Source: Paraglaciecola mesophila
Lineage (GTDB): Bacteria; Pseudomonadota; Gammaproteobacteria; Enterobacterales; Alteromonadaceae
Reading direction: 5' to 3'
DNA: 64,000 bases
Assembly: GCF_009906955.1 (NCBI RefSeq)
Contig: NZ_CP047656.1
Span: 682,001-746,000 of the forward strand
This document shows positions 18,874 to 27,420 of this stretch, one piece after another; the stretch's first letter is position 1, and every line of letters begins with the position of its first letter. The translations under genes and the position numbers were made by a program. The notes under the pieces were generated by a model. It saw only the letters and a program-made list of their open reading frames with translations. It was not told where the DNA came from and did not search any database.

Positions 18874-19212
18874 ATGACAGAGAAAACAACGAGAAACAGA
18901 CGTATTCGTAAGAAACTTCATTTAGACGAATGGGCCATTCTTGGCTTTGAATTTAGCTGTAATTTGGCTGAAGCGTCAGAAGATGAATACGAGGCATTCT
19001 TCAACACTTTCGCGGATGTTGTAATAGACCAACACCTTTACATTACGCTAAACGACGAAAGCGAAACATTAGAAGGTTTCGTTACCTCTGCTGATCGTTA
19101 CGGTAATGCGACAGAAGAAGACAAGACCGCTATCGAAGCATTTTTATATGGCCAGAACATCGCTAGCGATGTAAAAGTTGGCCCATTGGTTGATGCAATT
19201 TACGGTATCTAA
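18874..19212 (+). CDS. yggL: YggL-family 50S ribosome-associated protein
   Basis: 112 aa from the ATG at 18874 (an ATG at 18832 adds 14 non-family residues). The N-terminus MTEKTTRNRRIRKKLHLDEW, then GFEF, and the acidic middle and C-terminus match the YggL (DUF469) family, reported to bind the large ribosomal subunit. Followed by a terminator hairpin at 19252-19285. Confidence 0.85.
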   Translation: MTEKTTRNRRIRKKLHLDEWAILGFEFSCNLAEASEDEYEAFFNTFADVVIDQHLYITLNDESETLEGFVTSADRYGNATEEDKTAIEAFLYGQNIASDVKVGPLVDAIYGI

Positions 19213-19251
19213 TAAGGATATTGAACAACGGCATCTCACAAAGATGATCGA

Positions 19252-19285
19252 GCGTTGCTGGTGTGTACTCTATTCACAGCAACGC
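19252..19285. terminator. Terminator-like hairpin between yggL and the next minus-strand gene
   Basis: GCGTTGCTG (19252-19260) pairs with CAGCAACGC (19277-19285); a pyrimidine/T-rich stretch follows on the plus strand. It separates convergent genes. Confidence 0.65.
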
Positions 19286-19316
19286 AGTGTTCTTCTTTTA
19301 CCTAAGGCACATAATT

Positions 19317-19874
19317 TCAGATCCCGAACGATCGCTTAGTCTGATTTTCATTGTATTGTGCAGAGCCTGACAATAACGCCTGCTGTGCTTCATGCTCGGC
19401 AGTTCTTTCACTCGCTTGCTCGACCAAGTCTTGCATCAATTGCGTTAATGCATCTATACGCTCGTTGATCACCTCCAGCCTTTGTTGCTGCGCTTCGTTT
19501 AGCGATTCTTTTTCTATCAGACTATCACGCTCTGACTCCAACGCTTCAAGTTCTGCTTTAAGTTCATCAAGTGTACGTTTATCTACCCCTAGCCTGTTCG
19601 CTAACAGATACTCAAAGGCCTCCTCACCAAACGTCGTCTCACGCTGCGGGGCGTCGTTGGCGTTAGTAGATTCGGTGATGCTATTTCGTTGCCTTGTTTG
19701 TTGATGTGATTGCTGATGTGATTGTTGAACAGCCAATTCAGCGGCAAATGCTTGCCCACTAGCGGAAGGTGTTTGCTTATTATCGCTATCATTGTCTGTT
19801 ACTTTATCAACGTCATTCGTTCTTGCAGCATATTCGTTTTGCCATTTTTCGTACTCAAAACTGGTCACTATCAT
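19317..19874 (-). CDS. Hypothetical cytoplasmic coiled-coil protein
   Basis: 185 aa, starting MIVTSFEYEKWQNEY with AAGGAG upstream. The first half is Gln/Ser/Asp-rich and disordered (QQSHQQSHQQTRQ); residues about 95-155 are charged heptads (LDELKAELEALESERDSL, RLEVINERIDALTQLMQDL) predicting a coiled coil. No signal peptide, membrane segment or recognised domain. It may be a scaffold or an assembly accessory protein; I do not recognise the family. Confidence 0.65.
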   Translation of the reverse strand: MIVTSFEYEKWQNEYAARTNDVDKVTDNDSDNKQTPSASGQAFAAELAVQQSHQQSHQQTRQRNSITESTNANDAPQRETTFGEEAFEYLLANRLGVDKRTLDELKAELEALESERDSLIEKESLNEAQQQRLEVINERIDALTQLMQDLVEQASERTAEHEAQQALLSGSAQYNENQTKRSFGI

Positions 19875-20078
19875 GGTTATTCACTCCTTCGGCCAATACG
19901 TTCGCGTCCAATGTGCCTAGACACAAACAAGGTTCGCTCAAACGATTAGCATATTCAGCGCCAACATGAGAGCTCATATCACCGCGACAAAAAAAGAAAG
20001 ACACCCATTATAAAAATGGTCAATTTTCAAGGCTAATCTATACTTGATTTGTGTCTTATTTTGTCAGGTAAATGGACT

Positions 20079-21062
20079 ATGCCTCAATCTCGAAAAAGCC
20101 AAATTAGTTTAATCGATACGCCTTATTACCATTGCGTGTCCCGCTGCGTTCGCCAATCTTATTTATGTGGTTCGAACCAGCTTACTGGGCAAAGTTACGA
20201 GCATCGCCGAGGCTGGGTAGAAGAGCGTTTATTATTTCTAGCAACAGTATTCGCAATAGACATTTGTGCCTATGCAGTCATGAATAATCACACGCATGTG
20301 GTGCTATGCGTAGATAAATCAATGGCGGATAAGTGGGATAGCGATGAAGTGTTGAGACGCTACCACAAGCTACACAGAGGCACATTGCTGACTCAGAAGT
20401 TTGTTAACGGCGATACGCTTAGCCAAGCAGAGCTAATCACCTTTGATGAAACCGTTGAAACCTATCGAAAACGTCTTTACGACATAAGCTGGTTTATGCG
20501 TGACTTGAATGAGTATATTGCTCGTCAAGCGAATAAAGAAGATGGCTGCACTGGTCGCTTCTGGGAAGGGCGATTCAAGTCCCAAGCACTACTAGATGAA
20601 AGTGCTGTGCTAGCGTGTATGGCGTATGTAGATTTAAATCCCATTCGCGCAAAAATGGCAAAAACACCTGAAACGTCAAAACACACCAGTATCAAAAAAC
20701 GCATTCACGCCGTTAAAAACCAACAATCACAACCAGGCGTTTTAATGCCCTTTGTGAAAAATCATCGTGAAAATATGCCAAAAGGTATTGCGTATTCGCT
20801 CAAAGACTATTGTGAGCTCATTGATACCACAGGTCGGTGCATTCGTGATGACAAGGCGGGTCATATCAATAATACTCACAACCCTATTCTACAAAGATTG
20901 GGACTAGACTCTGCTCAGTGGTTAACCTTAACTACCGAGTTTGAAAAACACTTCTGCTACGCTGCTGGCGCGGAGCAAATGATGAATGCCTTTAAGCGCC
21001 ATACTCATCATCAACGACTGCGGGGAATGACCAAAGCAAAAGCGTTGTTAAAACGCGCTTAA
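20079..21062 (+). CDS. REP-associated tyrosine transposase-like (RAYT/Y1) protein
   Basis: 327 aa from the ATG at 20079. It has the Y1-transposase HUH-type motif (NNHTHVVLCV), the preceding YHCVSRCVRQSYLCG and GRFWEGRFKSQAL with AYVDLNPIRAKMA, features of the larger IS200-like/RAYT proteins common in Alteromonadales. A candidate catalytic Tyr lies in LNEYIARQ. RAYTs nick single-stranded hairpin DNA and are thought to spread REP elements. No flanking inverted repeats are evident, so it may be a domesticated single-copy gene. It borders the cassette array. Confidence 0.8.
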   Translation: MPQSRKSQISLIDTPYYHCVSRCVRQSYLCGSNQLTGQSYEHRRGWVEERLLFLATVFAIDICAYAVMNNHTHVVLCVDKSMADKWDSDEVLRRYHKLHRGTLLTQKFVNGDTLSQAELITFDETVETYRKRLYDISWFMRDLNEYIARQANKEDGCTGRFWEGRFKSQALLDESAVLACMAYVDLNPIRAKMAKTPETSKHTSIKKRIHAVKNQQSQPGVLMPFVKNHRENMPKGIAYSLKDYCELIDTTGRCIRDDKAGHINNTHNPILQRLGLDSAQWLTLTTEFEKHFCYAAGAEQMMNAFKRHTHHQRLRGMTKAKALLKRA

Positions 21063-21439
21063 AACATTACAACTAACACATCTAATGCATCTCTTGTAGC
21101 GTTGGCGTTTGCCTGGAAATTGACCTTACGCACCGTTTCGTTTCTCAACGCTCTATATTCCGGTAAAAAATCCCCAATCATTAAACTCAAAATGTACTTT
21201 AACGCTTGTTGAGGGGGATTCCCCCTTCTAAGTAGGAGAGTTTTTATACGATTTTAAAGATGGCTGTCTTTGTTAATAGTTTTAAAGCTTGTAGAGTCTT
21301 TATTTGCTTACCATATGCGAGACATAAGGTCCCAAACACTAGTTGCATCAAATTCGAAAATTTAAACCAATACCTGTCGACCTCATATTCAAATTTAGTT
21401 TTTTCTAATTTTGACAACGTTGTATTATTTCCAATGGTT
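21063..21439. other. Non-coding stretch between RAYT gene and cassette array
   Basis: About 377 bp. It contains a short palindrome GGGGGATTCCCCC (21213-21225), a possible REP-like hairpin for the neighbouring RAYT. A 61-codon ORF at 21260-21445 has no RBS and runs into attC; I do not regard it as a gene. Confidence 0.35.
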
Positions 21440-21545
21440 ATCTAACACTTAAATAATGTGTTCGATAGTTTGGCAGTTTTATTGCGTTGTTTGCAATAAA
21501 AATCGACAAACGTATTCGAATCACTATTAATTGATTTGTTATATC
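21440..21545 (-). repeat. attC site of the toxin-antitoxin cassette
   Basis: Read on the minus strand it begins with an R''-like ATATAAC (GATATAACAAATC) and ends with GTTAGAT. The centre TTTTATTGC/GCAATAAAA pairs around TTGTT, and GTTTG/CAAAC arms lie outside it, giving the imperfect hairpin typical of attC. It resembles the attC at 28371-28472 (shared GCGTTGTTTGC and CTAACAC). It marks the distal end of the array seen here. Confidence 0.7.
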
Positions 21546-21606
21546 TCATTGCTACATTTGTGGCGATATACTACAATCGTTCCTGCATAATCAAAGGAGA
21601 GCTGTT

Positions 21607-21828
21607 ATGGCAACTGCAAGTATTAGATTAGATGAAGACTTAGTAGAAAAAGCATCAATCATGGCAAAAGCACTAAATAGAACGACACCTAAGCAAATAG
21701 AACACTGGGCTAAAATCGGTGAAATGATGGAGGATAATCCGGATTTACCTTACGACTTTGTTAAACAGGTAATTATTGCTAAGGCTGAAAAAGAAGCCGG
21801 AAAATTAGAGGCTTACGATTTTGGCTAA
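21607..21828 (+). CDS. ParD-like type II antitoxin
   Basis: 73 aa. The N-terminus ASIRLDEDLVEKASIMAKALNRT is a ribbon-helix-helix-like DNA-binding segment, followed by KQIEHWAKIGEMMEDNPDLPYDFV as in the ParD-like antitoxin family; the C-terminal tail should wrap the toxin. AAAGGAGAG precedes the ATG. It overlaps the toxin gene and should both neutralise the toxin and repress the operon. The pair faces opposite to the other cassettes, with its own promoter, as is common for TA cassettes. Confidence 0.82.
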   Translation: MATASIRLDEDLVEKASIMAKALNRTTPKQIEHWAKIGEMMEDNPDLPYDFVKQVIIAKAEKEAGKLEAYDFG

Positions 21829-22111
21829 GGTAAGCAAGGTACTTCAAACACCAAGTTTCAAAAAAGCTGTAAAAAAGCTCCATAAAAATCAAAAACAAGA
21901 CTTAGATAAAGCGATAAAGTTAATAGTGGCGGAGCCCACACTCGGTGAACAAAAGAAAGGTGATTTAGCGTTTATGAGAGTTTATAAATTTAAAATGGTG
22001 AAACAATTAACCCTTTTAGGCTACAGCTATGAAGATGGTGCAATTGTTTTAGAATTAATAGCCCTTGGCTCACACGAAAATTTTTACCGTGACGTCAAGC
22101 ACCTCTTTTGA
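21821..22111 (+). CDS. RelE/ParE-superfamily type II toxin
   Basis: 96 aa. TTG start at 21821, overlapping the antitoxin stop by 8 bp; no ATG or GTG exists nearby in frame, so expression is probably coupled and weak. Features: FKKAVKKLHKNQKQDLDKAI, GDLAFMRVYKFKM and the C-terminal ELIALGSHENFYRDVK, typical of RelE/ParE mRNA interferase or gyrase-targeting toxins. Which of the two activities applies is not visible. Serves cassette retention. Confidence 0.82.
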   Translation: MAKVSKVLQTPSFKKAVKKLHKNQKQDLDKAIKLIVAEPTLGEQKKGDLAFMRVYKFKMVKQLTLLGYSYEDGAIVLELIALGSHENFYRDVKHLF

Positions 22112-22116
22112 GTTAT

Positions 22117-22141
22117 AACGAGGCTGTAGAAAAAGTAGATT
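22117..22141. repeat. Solo terminal fragment of the IS1182-like element
   Basis: AAC (22117-22119) is followed by GAGGCTGTAGAAAAAGTAG and ATT, differing at one base in 22 from the left end of the intact IS at 23416. Nothing else of the IS remains and the gene at 22149 begins its 3' end immediately after, so the attC expected here has been lost, probably by an IS-mediated deletion. The AAC at the same junction as in the intact copy suggests insertion at the equivalent attC core position. Confidence 0.7.
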
Positions 22142-22148
22142 ATAGCTG

Positions 22149-22646
22149 TTAATTCGATAACTTAGTTTTACTTATTTCATTTAACGCTTCTTCTTTAGAA
22201 ACTGAAGTCAAGCGAGCATAACCTTCTTCATTTGCAATAGAAACTGTACTACCTGCAACAGTTGCCAAAAACGATTGACCAAATGTCCATACAACGTCCA
22301 TTTTTATAAAGTATTCATCTTGATTTGTTTCTTTCAACAGCATCGATACTGGCGGAACGCTCCAATTAGCAAACTTACCTTCTTTTGTTCCCACATATAT
22401 TTCGTTTTCCCCTCTTGGTAGATTTACCTTTAAGTAACCACCCGACTTTAGAGAACCTATATATTCGCCATTAACATATGTATTTGGCCAAGCATTACCT
22501 CCTATAAAAGCACCTGGATCAGGTCGAAATATGTAAACCATAATATTGTCTTTCTCTACTTTTTTAGTATCAAGCTGGAAATCAGGGCCACTAGCAGCAC
22601 AACCAGCTAGAAGACAAATGAACATCAAAAATGTAATACGGTGCAT
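22149..22646 (-). CDS. DUF2846-type lipoprotein (cassette gene)
   Basis: 165 aa from the ATG at 22646 (the TTG one codon upstream is rejected). Signal peptide with lipobox LLAGC gives a lipid-anchored protein. The rest matches DUF2846: IMVYIFRPDPGAFIGG, TYVNGEYIGSLKSGGYLKV, LPRGENEIYVGT. Function of the family is unknown; localisation is the outer or inner membrane leaflet facing the periplasm. AGGG lies upstream of the start. Its attC has been replaced by the IS fragment at 22117-22141. Confidence 0.78.
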   Translation of the reverse strand: MHRITFLMFICLLAGCAASGPDFQLDTKKVEKDNIMVYIFRPDPGAFIGGNAWPNTYVNGEYIGSLKSGGYLKVNLPRGENEIYVGTKEGKFANWSVPPVSMLLKETNQDEYFIKMDVVWTFGQSFLATVAGSTVSIANEEGYARLTSVSKEEALNEISKTKLSN

Positions 22647-22661
22647 CAAGAACCCTTATAC

Positions 22662-22737
22662 AGCTAACGCCTCAAACAGCGGAGAACGTTAATGAGTCTG
22701 GCAGCGATAGCTGCGAACTGATTTGACTTGTTAGGCA
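22662..22737 (-). repeat. attC site of the GST cassette
   Basis: About 76 bp. On the minus strand it runs from GCCTAACAAGTC (R'') to GGCGTTAGCTG (R'). The centre GCAGC-GATA-GCTGC is a perfect hairpin. It lies just downstream of the GST-like gene ending at 22751. Confidence 0.8.
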
Positions 22738-22750
22738 ATGGTTTCACTAA

Positions 22751-23386
22751 TTATTTCCGGTTCTCATCAGCCAACTCAAAGTGCTGGATTTGATCTGCAT
22801 ATGCTTTCTTGAATGCAGGACGTTCGGTTATACGCTCTATATAAGCTTCCGTAGCTGAGCGGTTACCGAACTCGCGCACTAACGGCACACGTAGTACATC
22901 TGCCATTAATAGATCTGCTACCGTGAACCGATTAGCCACCAGCCAATCTCTGTGACTTAAAACATTTTCAAGTTGATTGAGGCGGTTACCCATCCAGCCA
23001 CTAAGATCATTTTCAGAATTACCTGAAATATTCAGAAACCACCAAGGCACACTTACCATTTCAACCGAATTTAGAGCGGAAAATAACCATTGATAGATGT
23101 GCGCTTGATCAATGACTTCACACGGCATCAGCTTGTCAGATTTCTGCGCTAGATAAAGAAGACAGGCACCACTTTCGAATAGCTGAAGATCTCCGTCACT
23201 TATAAAAGGAACTTGGCCAAAGGGCTGGCGTTCAAGGTGATTAGTCTCTCTGTCATCAAATGGAATCGTTTGAACAGTGTAAGGTAAGTCAGCCTCCTCA
23301 CATGCCCAACGTAACCGAAGGTCACGTACAAAGCCGCGTGGGCCTTGGGGCACCCAGTCTAACGTCCAAATTGTCAATTCGCTCAT
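22751..23386 (-). CDS. Glutathione S-transferase-like protein (cassette gene)
   Basis: 211 aa. N-terminal thioredoxin-like half (RLRWACEEADLPYTVQTIPF, then the cis-Pro/ESGA motif FGQVPFISDGDLQLFESGACLLYLA) and an all-helical C-terminal half with the N-capping FTVADLLMADVL. The family conjugates glutathione to electrophiles or isomerises/peroxidises substrates. AGAGG precedes the start. Cytoplasmic. The cassette is bounded by attC sites at 22662 and 23409. Confidence 0.85.
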   Translation of the reverse strand: MSELTIWTLDWVPQGPRGFVRDLRLRWACEEADLPYTVQTIPFDDRETNHLERQPFGQVPFISDGDLQLFESGACLLYLAQKSDKLMPCEVIDQAHIYQWLFSALNSVEMVSVPWWFLNISGNSENDLSGWMGNRLNQLENVLSHRDWLVANRFTVADLLMADVLRVPLVREFGNRSATEAYIERITERPAFKKAYADQIQHFELADENRK

Positions 23387-23415
23387 TATCTGAACCTCTC
23401 TGTTGACTGCCTAAC

Positions 23416-25276
23416 GAGGCTGTAGAACAAGTAGATTGTGTCTAACCATTTCCTTCGCCTTTGTTTATTTTTATATTCTGTGAACTTTGCCTTGGTCAAG
23501 TTGATTTTGCAAAGTTTTTGCTCGAATTACGTATTTTACGGTTTTAGGTTGTACTGGAGTGGAAGTGCTTATTTTCAGTAACTTGAAGGAGGCGATTTTT
23601 AGCGGGTTTTCGACTACTAAGCTACTAACTGCCCGTAGTTATTGAGTTTCTCCAGGTTGTGTATCAGACAGAACAAATGCCACTGACCTTGCACTTTGTC
23701 TTTACCTCTAAGGCTGAAGTGATTTAGTTTTTTGTTCGTCCCCATGTTACCAAACACAGGTTCAACCACAGACATGCGGTGACTGTAAATTTGTTTGCCC
23801 TTCGGACTATCCACCCGATGCATCATCCAGTCGGTATAGGTCGGCGATCTTGTTTCATTTAATGTAAAACTCACTTGCCTGCCGTTGCCTTTTCGATGGT
23901 CTGCAGCCTTTGGGTTGTGCATACATTGCTGTTTTTTAGCACAATTACGACATTGGAGTAATCGACCTTCGAAATAGGCGATTTTAATGCCTAAGTCATT
24001 CTCGCGAATGCCTCTAAAACTAAGATTTTCGCCTGATGGGCAGACACAGCTGTTGGTCATTGGGTCGAAACTGAATTCGCTGGCTGGAATAACGGCTTTC
24101 TTCCGTACTTTGCTATCTTGATGGCGTTTACCGTATTTGGCTTTTTGCTCACTAAACTTGGGATCACGACTTCTGAAATGGTTATCTGGAATATACGCAT
24201 TGATGTGATTGTCATGCAGGTACTGCATATTCATTTCGTTGGCAAACCCCGTATCGGCGGTGATGATGGTTCGCGCTTGTAAGATGTCGTCACTAATCGC
24301 CAGGCGTTTAAACCTACCTTGAATGCCTTCTAATACTGGCTTTAAGGTATGGTGCTCTTGTCCCTCTCCAAATACCGTGGCATCCACTATAACTTGATGT
24401 TTCTTGTCCACCGTTGCCACGCCGTTATAGCCTTGAATAGTGCCTTTACTGGTGGTCATTTTGCCTGATTCATTATCGGTAATGTTACTTTTTACTTCCT
24501 TCGGTCTTTTACCTTTGCCCATCCGAGGCGCTTTTTCAGTTAAGAATTTTTCTATCTTCTCGTGTGCTTTGTTCAGTGTGTCAATCGCCTGGGCTGCGCG
24601 CTGTCTACGCGATTCATCAGCCGCTTCGTTGTTATCTAATTTCTCATGTTCGTTCATGTGATAACGAATTTGACGTTTAAGTTTATCGCGTTTTTCTGCT
24701 AGCTCTTTAAAGGTCCCTGACCATTCCTTGGCTGCATTAGAAGACATCTTGCAACCATCAATTGCAAACAACTCATTACCCAACAAACCTTGCTCATGGC
24801 ATATCAACAGCACCTGCTCAAATACCGCTTCAATCTCGTCCCTACGACCACTGACAAATGCGGCTATCGTCGTGAAGTGCGGCACTGAATCACAACTCAA
24901 TGCTTTAAAAATGATATTGGTTTCACGGCTCGATGTGATGCCTTTGGAATAAGCAAACAAGATGATTTTTAGAAGTGCAGCTGGGTCGTAAGCAGGACAA
25001 CCATTATTATCATTTTTGTACTTGGGATAAAACACCGACAAATCCAGCCGAGAATCAATCAAATGATGAATTGCATGTTCAAATGTACCGGATTGGAATT
25101 GATCGAGATAGTTGAGCACTACCATTGTATTTTGTTGGTAATTTAGTGGGATAAAGCGCGGCATCATCAAGGCTCCTTTTGCCTAACTGATAACACCTAT
25201 TTGATCACAAACCGTGATCAGTGGGAAGCAATAATTGTACGTTTTACGAACTAAATTAGAGTTTTTCTACAGCCTC
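23416..25276 (-). mobile_element. IS1182-family-like insertion sequence inserted in an attC core
   Basis: 1861 bp. The ends match as inverted repeats: GAGGCTGTAGAA at 23416 and its complement ending at 25276. It is flanked by AAC on both sides (23413-23415, 25277-25279), a probable 3-bp target duplication. Removing the element and one AAC restores a complete attC (GCCTAACGCTTGCC...). It contains one transposase gene and about 200 bp of non-coding DNA after the stop. Confidence 0.85.
23617..25167 (-). CDS. IS1182-family DDE transposase
   Basis: 516 aa from the ATG at 25167 with AAGGAG before it. The N-terminal DUF772-like segment (SRLDLSVFYPKY, CPAYDPAALLKIILFAYSKG) is followed by a DDE core: D in FAIDGCKMSSNAAKEW, D in ITADTGFANEMNM and E in SVVEPVFGNMGTNKKL, plus a cysteine-rich zinc-finger-like part (CRNCAKKQQCMHNP). 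Full length without interruption, so the element may be active. Confidence 0.92.
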   Translation of the reverse strand: MMPRFIPLNYQQNTMVVLNYLDQFQSGTFEHAIHHLIDSRLDLSVFYPKYKNDNNGCPAYDPAALLKIILFAYSKGITSSRETNIIFKALSCDSVPHFTTIAAFVSGRRDEIEAVFEQVLLICHEQGLLGNELFAIDGCKMSSNAAKEWSGTFKELAEKRDKLKRQIRYHMNEHEKLDNNEAADESRRQRAAQAIDTLNKAHEKIEKFLTEKAPRMGKGKRPKEVKSNITDNESGKMTTSKGTIQGYNGVATVDKKHQVIVDATVFGEGQEHHTLKPVLEGIQGRFKRLAISDDILQARTIITADTGFANEMNMQYLHDNHINAYIPDNHFRSRDPKFSEQKAKYGKRHQDSKVRKKAVIPASEFSFDPMTNSCVCPSGENLSFRGIRENDLGIKIAYFEGRLLQCRNCAKKQQCMHNPKAADHRKGNGRQVSFTLNETRSPTYTDWMMHRVDSPKGKQIYSHRMSVVEPVFGNMGTNKKLNHFSLRGKDKVQGQWHLFCLIHNLEKLNNYGQLVA

Positions 25277-25391
25277 AACGCTTGCCTAAGCGGCAATTAA
25301 TAATGGGCTAAAATATTGAGCGCAGCGACAATAGCCCATCTTAATTGTCCGAGCTAACTTGTGAGCGAATTGAGGCTCTTGTTAGGTAGCC

Positions 25392-25724
25392 TTAATCACC
25401 ACCGTCATCTGAGCCACCAAAATCAGTAGGACTAGAATCATTATCGAAGCTATCAGATGAATTTTTACTTACCAAAAATGTTAAGAATACAAAACTCAAC
25501 AATCTAATTTTAGGTTTATCTATTGATGGTTTAAAACCAGTTCTATCAATTTGTGAGATAGAAAACACTAAGACTAATATTGCACCGAAAAACGGAACAA
25601 GAAAAACGAAAATGGATTGAGCGATTAACTGTTTCTTTGAAAACATATCAGATACAACAGCATAATATATTGCTGATGCATTCAAATATAATAATATGGC
25701 TATCGTTATGCTGAGCAATTCCAT
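25392..25724 (-). CDS. Small membrane protein of unknown function (cassette gene)
   Basis: 110 aa. Hydrophobic segments at about 5-25 and 38-58 with a short one near 75-85, then an acidic, Ser/Asp/Gly-rich tail ending DFGGSDDGGD. The start ATG lies immediately inside the cassette, 12 bases from the neighbouring attC core, so its translation signals are minimal. Family not recognised. Confidence 0.6.
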   Translation of the reverse strand: MELLSITIAILLYLNASAIYYAVVSDMFSKKQLIAQSIFVFLVPFFGAILVLVFSISQIDRTGFKPSIDKPKIRLLSFVFLTFLVSKNSSDSFDNDSSPTDFGGSDDGGD

Positions 25725-25729
25725 TAGCT

Positions 25730-25831
25730 ACCTAACACCGTTTTAAGCGGCAAATTTCAGTTGACTAAAATAAGTGAGGCACGAACAAAAAGCCAACTGT
25801 AATTTGTCCGACTTGAAAACCCTTGTTAGGC
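25730..25831 (-). repeat. attC site of the 103-aa unknown-protein cassette
   Basis: About 102 bp. On the minus strand it runs from GCCTAACAAGGG to GGTGTTAGGTA. Central arms CAGTTGGCT / AGTTGACTG-like pair around AAAATAAGTGAGGCACG on the plus strand. It is closely similar to the attC at 27807-27903, sharing CTAAAATAAG and GAGGCACGA. Confidence 0.8.
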
Positions 25832-25834
25832 GTA

Positions 25835-26146
25835 TTATTTCGATAAGTATTGCAGTATTGCCTGAGCCATTTCTTTTACAACTGGAGCATCTAGACCTAA
25901 AGTGTTTCTATTCAGATTGGCTTCACTCATGTTACCTATGTGATTAAGCCATTTGCGATGATAATTCTCTGTCCTGCTAATGGTGCTAATTCGTGAATTC
26001 TGAGTTTTTATCTTAGCCCAGTTATTATGAGCTGAATCTATATGCTGATGATATAGATACGAAACCAAGAAGGTAGCACCAATAGTGGTTAGTTGATCTC
26101 CCCCTTCAAATGAAAATACGTGTCGTTCAGAATTTACATTCGTCAT
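25835..26146 (-). CDS. Unknown protein, 103 aa (cassette gene)
   Basis: Start taken at the ATG at 26146 (MTNVNSERHVFSFEGGDQ) with AGAGAAAG upstream; a longer frame to 26239 reads into the adjacent IS and is not native. The protein is soluble, with a possible helix-rich C-terminus (LDAPVVKEMAQAILQYLSK). No domain recognised. It stops two bases from the attC core, as cassette genes often do. Confidence 0.6.
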   Translation of the reverse strand: MTNVNSERHVFSFEGGDQLTTIGATFLVSYLYHQHIDSAHNNWAKIKTQNSRISTISRTENYHRKWLNHIGNMSEANLNRNTLGLDAPVVKEMAQAILQYLSK

Positions 26147-26322
26147 TTTAACTTTCTCTAGTTGATAAACAGCATGCCGAAGCAACGGTACCCATACGCA
26201 TAGACACAATGACTCCCTGTGAAATGCTAGCCTCCGCATTATCGTGGGTTAGCTGAAAGCCACCGGAACGCCGGCCGGAACCATAATTAGTTTGCTAAAG
26301 ACTAAATCATTTGGAGGCTAGC

Positions 26323-27420
26323 ATGAATAAACATAGCATGATTTTTATCGGCTTGGATACGCACAAAGAATTCCATGAAGTAGCTTATTGTGAGGAACAA
26401 CGCGGTGCCAGCCCTGTTCACTACGGACGGGTATCTTCATCAAAAGTTAGTGTAAAAAAGCTGCTCCGGCAGTTTGAATCTAAATATCCTAGTGCAACAC
26501 TTCACGTTATATATGAAGCTGGGCCTTGTGGCTACTGGATTTATCGGCTGATAACGAGTTTAGGGCATTGTTGCTATGTTGTAGCGCCGTCCCTTATACC
26601 CAAAAAGCCTGGTGAATGAATTAAGACTGACCGTCGTGATGCACTTAAATTAGTGAAGTTGTTAAAGTCGGAAGATCTCACGCCCATATATGTGCCCGAG
26701 CCTGAGGACGAAGCCGTTCGCGATTTATCCCGTGCTCGTGAAGCGGCAATGAAAGATTTAAAAGAAGCTAAGTATCAGCTTAAAGCACTGTTACTACGCA
26801 ACAACATTCGTTATGAAGGTACGGCAAATTGGTCGAAAAAACATCTGCGGTGGCTGACCGAACTGATATTACCTTATCCAGCGCAGCAAATCGTATTGCA
26901 GGAACAGTTGCAGACTATTGAAGAGCGGATCCGCCGGTTAGAAAGGCTGGATAATGAGCTAACCCATCATGTACACCAGTGGCGGTATTATCCTGTCGTT
27001 AAAGCGGTTCAAGCCATGCGTGGGGTGAGGCTACTAGTGGCGGTTGGGGTTGTTGCTGAGCTTGGAGATTTACACCGCTTCGACCATCCTAGTAAGCTCA
27101 TGGCTTATTTAGGTTTGGTACCAAGCGAGCATTCTTCAGGTGGAAAACGACACTTAGGTGCAATAACCAAATGTGGGAATGGTAGAGCTAGGCGCTTACT
27201 TATTGAGGGCGCACATAGTTATCGCTATCGAGCCAATATCTCGACGGATATTCAACTACGACAAGAAGGCTTACCCAAAGATATTGTCGATATTGCTTGG
27301 AAAGCACAACTTCGATTGTGTAAACGCTATCAGCGTATGAATAAACAAGGCAAACACTACAATTTAATCATTACGGCGATAGCCAGAGAGATGGCAGCCT
27401 ACATATGGGCTATAGCTTGA
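26323..27420 (+). pseudogene. IS110/IS1111-family DEDD transposase with in-frame TGA
   Basis: 365 codons from the ATG at 26323 (GGAGG five bases before). A TGA at 26617-26619 splits it: the first part has the DEDD residues D in IFIGLDTHKE and E in VIYEAGPCGYWIYR, ending KKPGE; the next codons I-K-T-D-R-R-D-A carry the last acidic residues. Homologues usually have Arg at this place (CGA to TGA, one change). The C-terminal Tnp_20 part, with [24 protein letters not shown], is intact. Without readthrough the catalytic site is divided and the IS immobile unless helped in trans. Confidence 0.88.

Larger units (their letters stand above)
23409..25387 (-). repeat. attC site split by the IS1182-like element
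   Basis: The seven bases GCCTAAC at 23409-23415 and the segment 25277-25387 form one attC. On the minus strand it starts ACCTAACAAGAGCC, has a central stem GATGGGCTA / TAGCCCAT and ends GCGTT-[IS]-AGGC. It belongs to the membrane-protein cassette gene ending at 25392. The insertion point is inside the R' core box, where integrase would act, so this attC is probably inactive. Confidence 0.8.

Noticed and set aside
21260..21445. 61-codon ORF before the cassette array
   Set aside because: No RBS, no family features, and it runs into the attC site.
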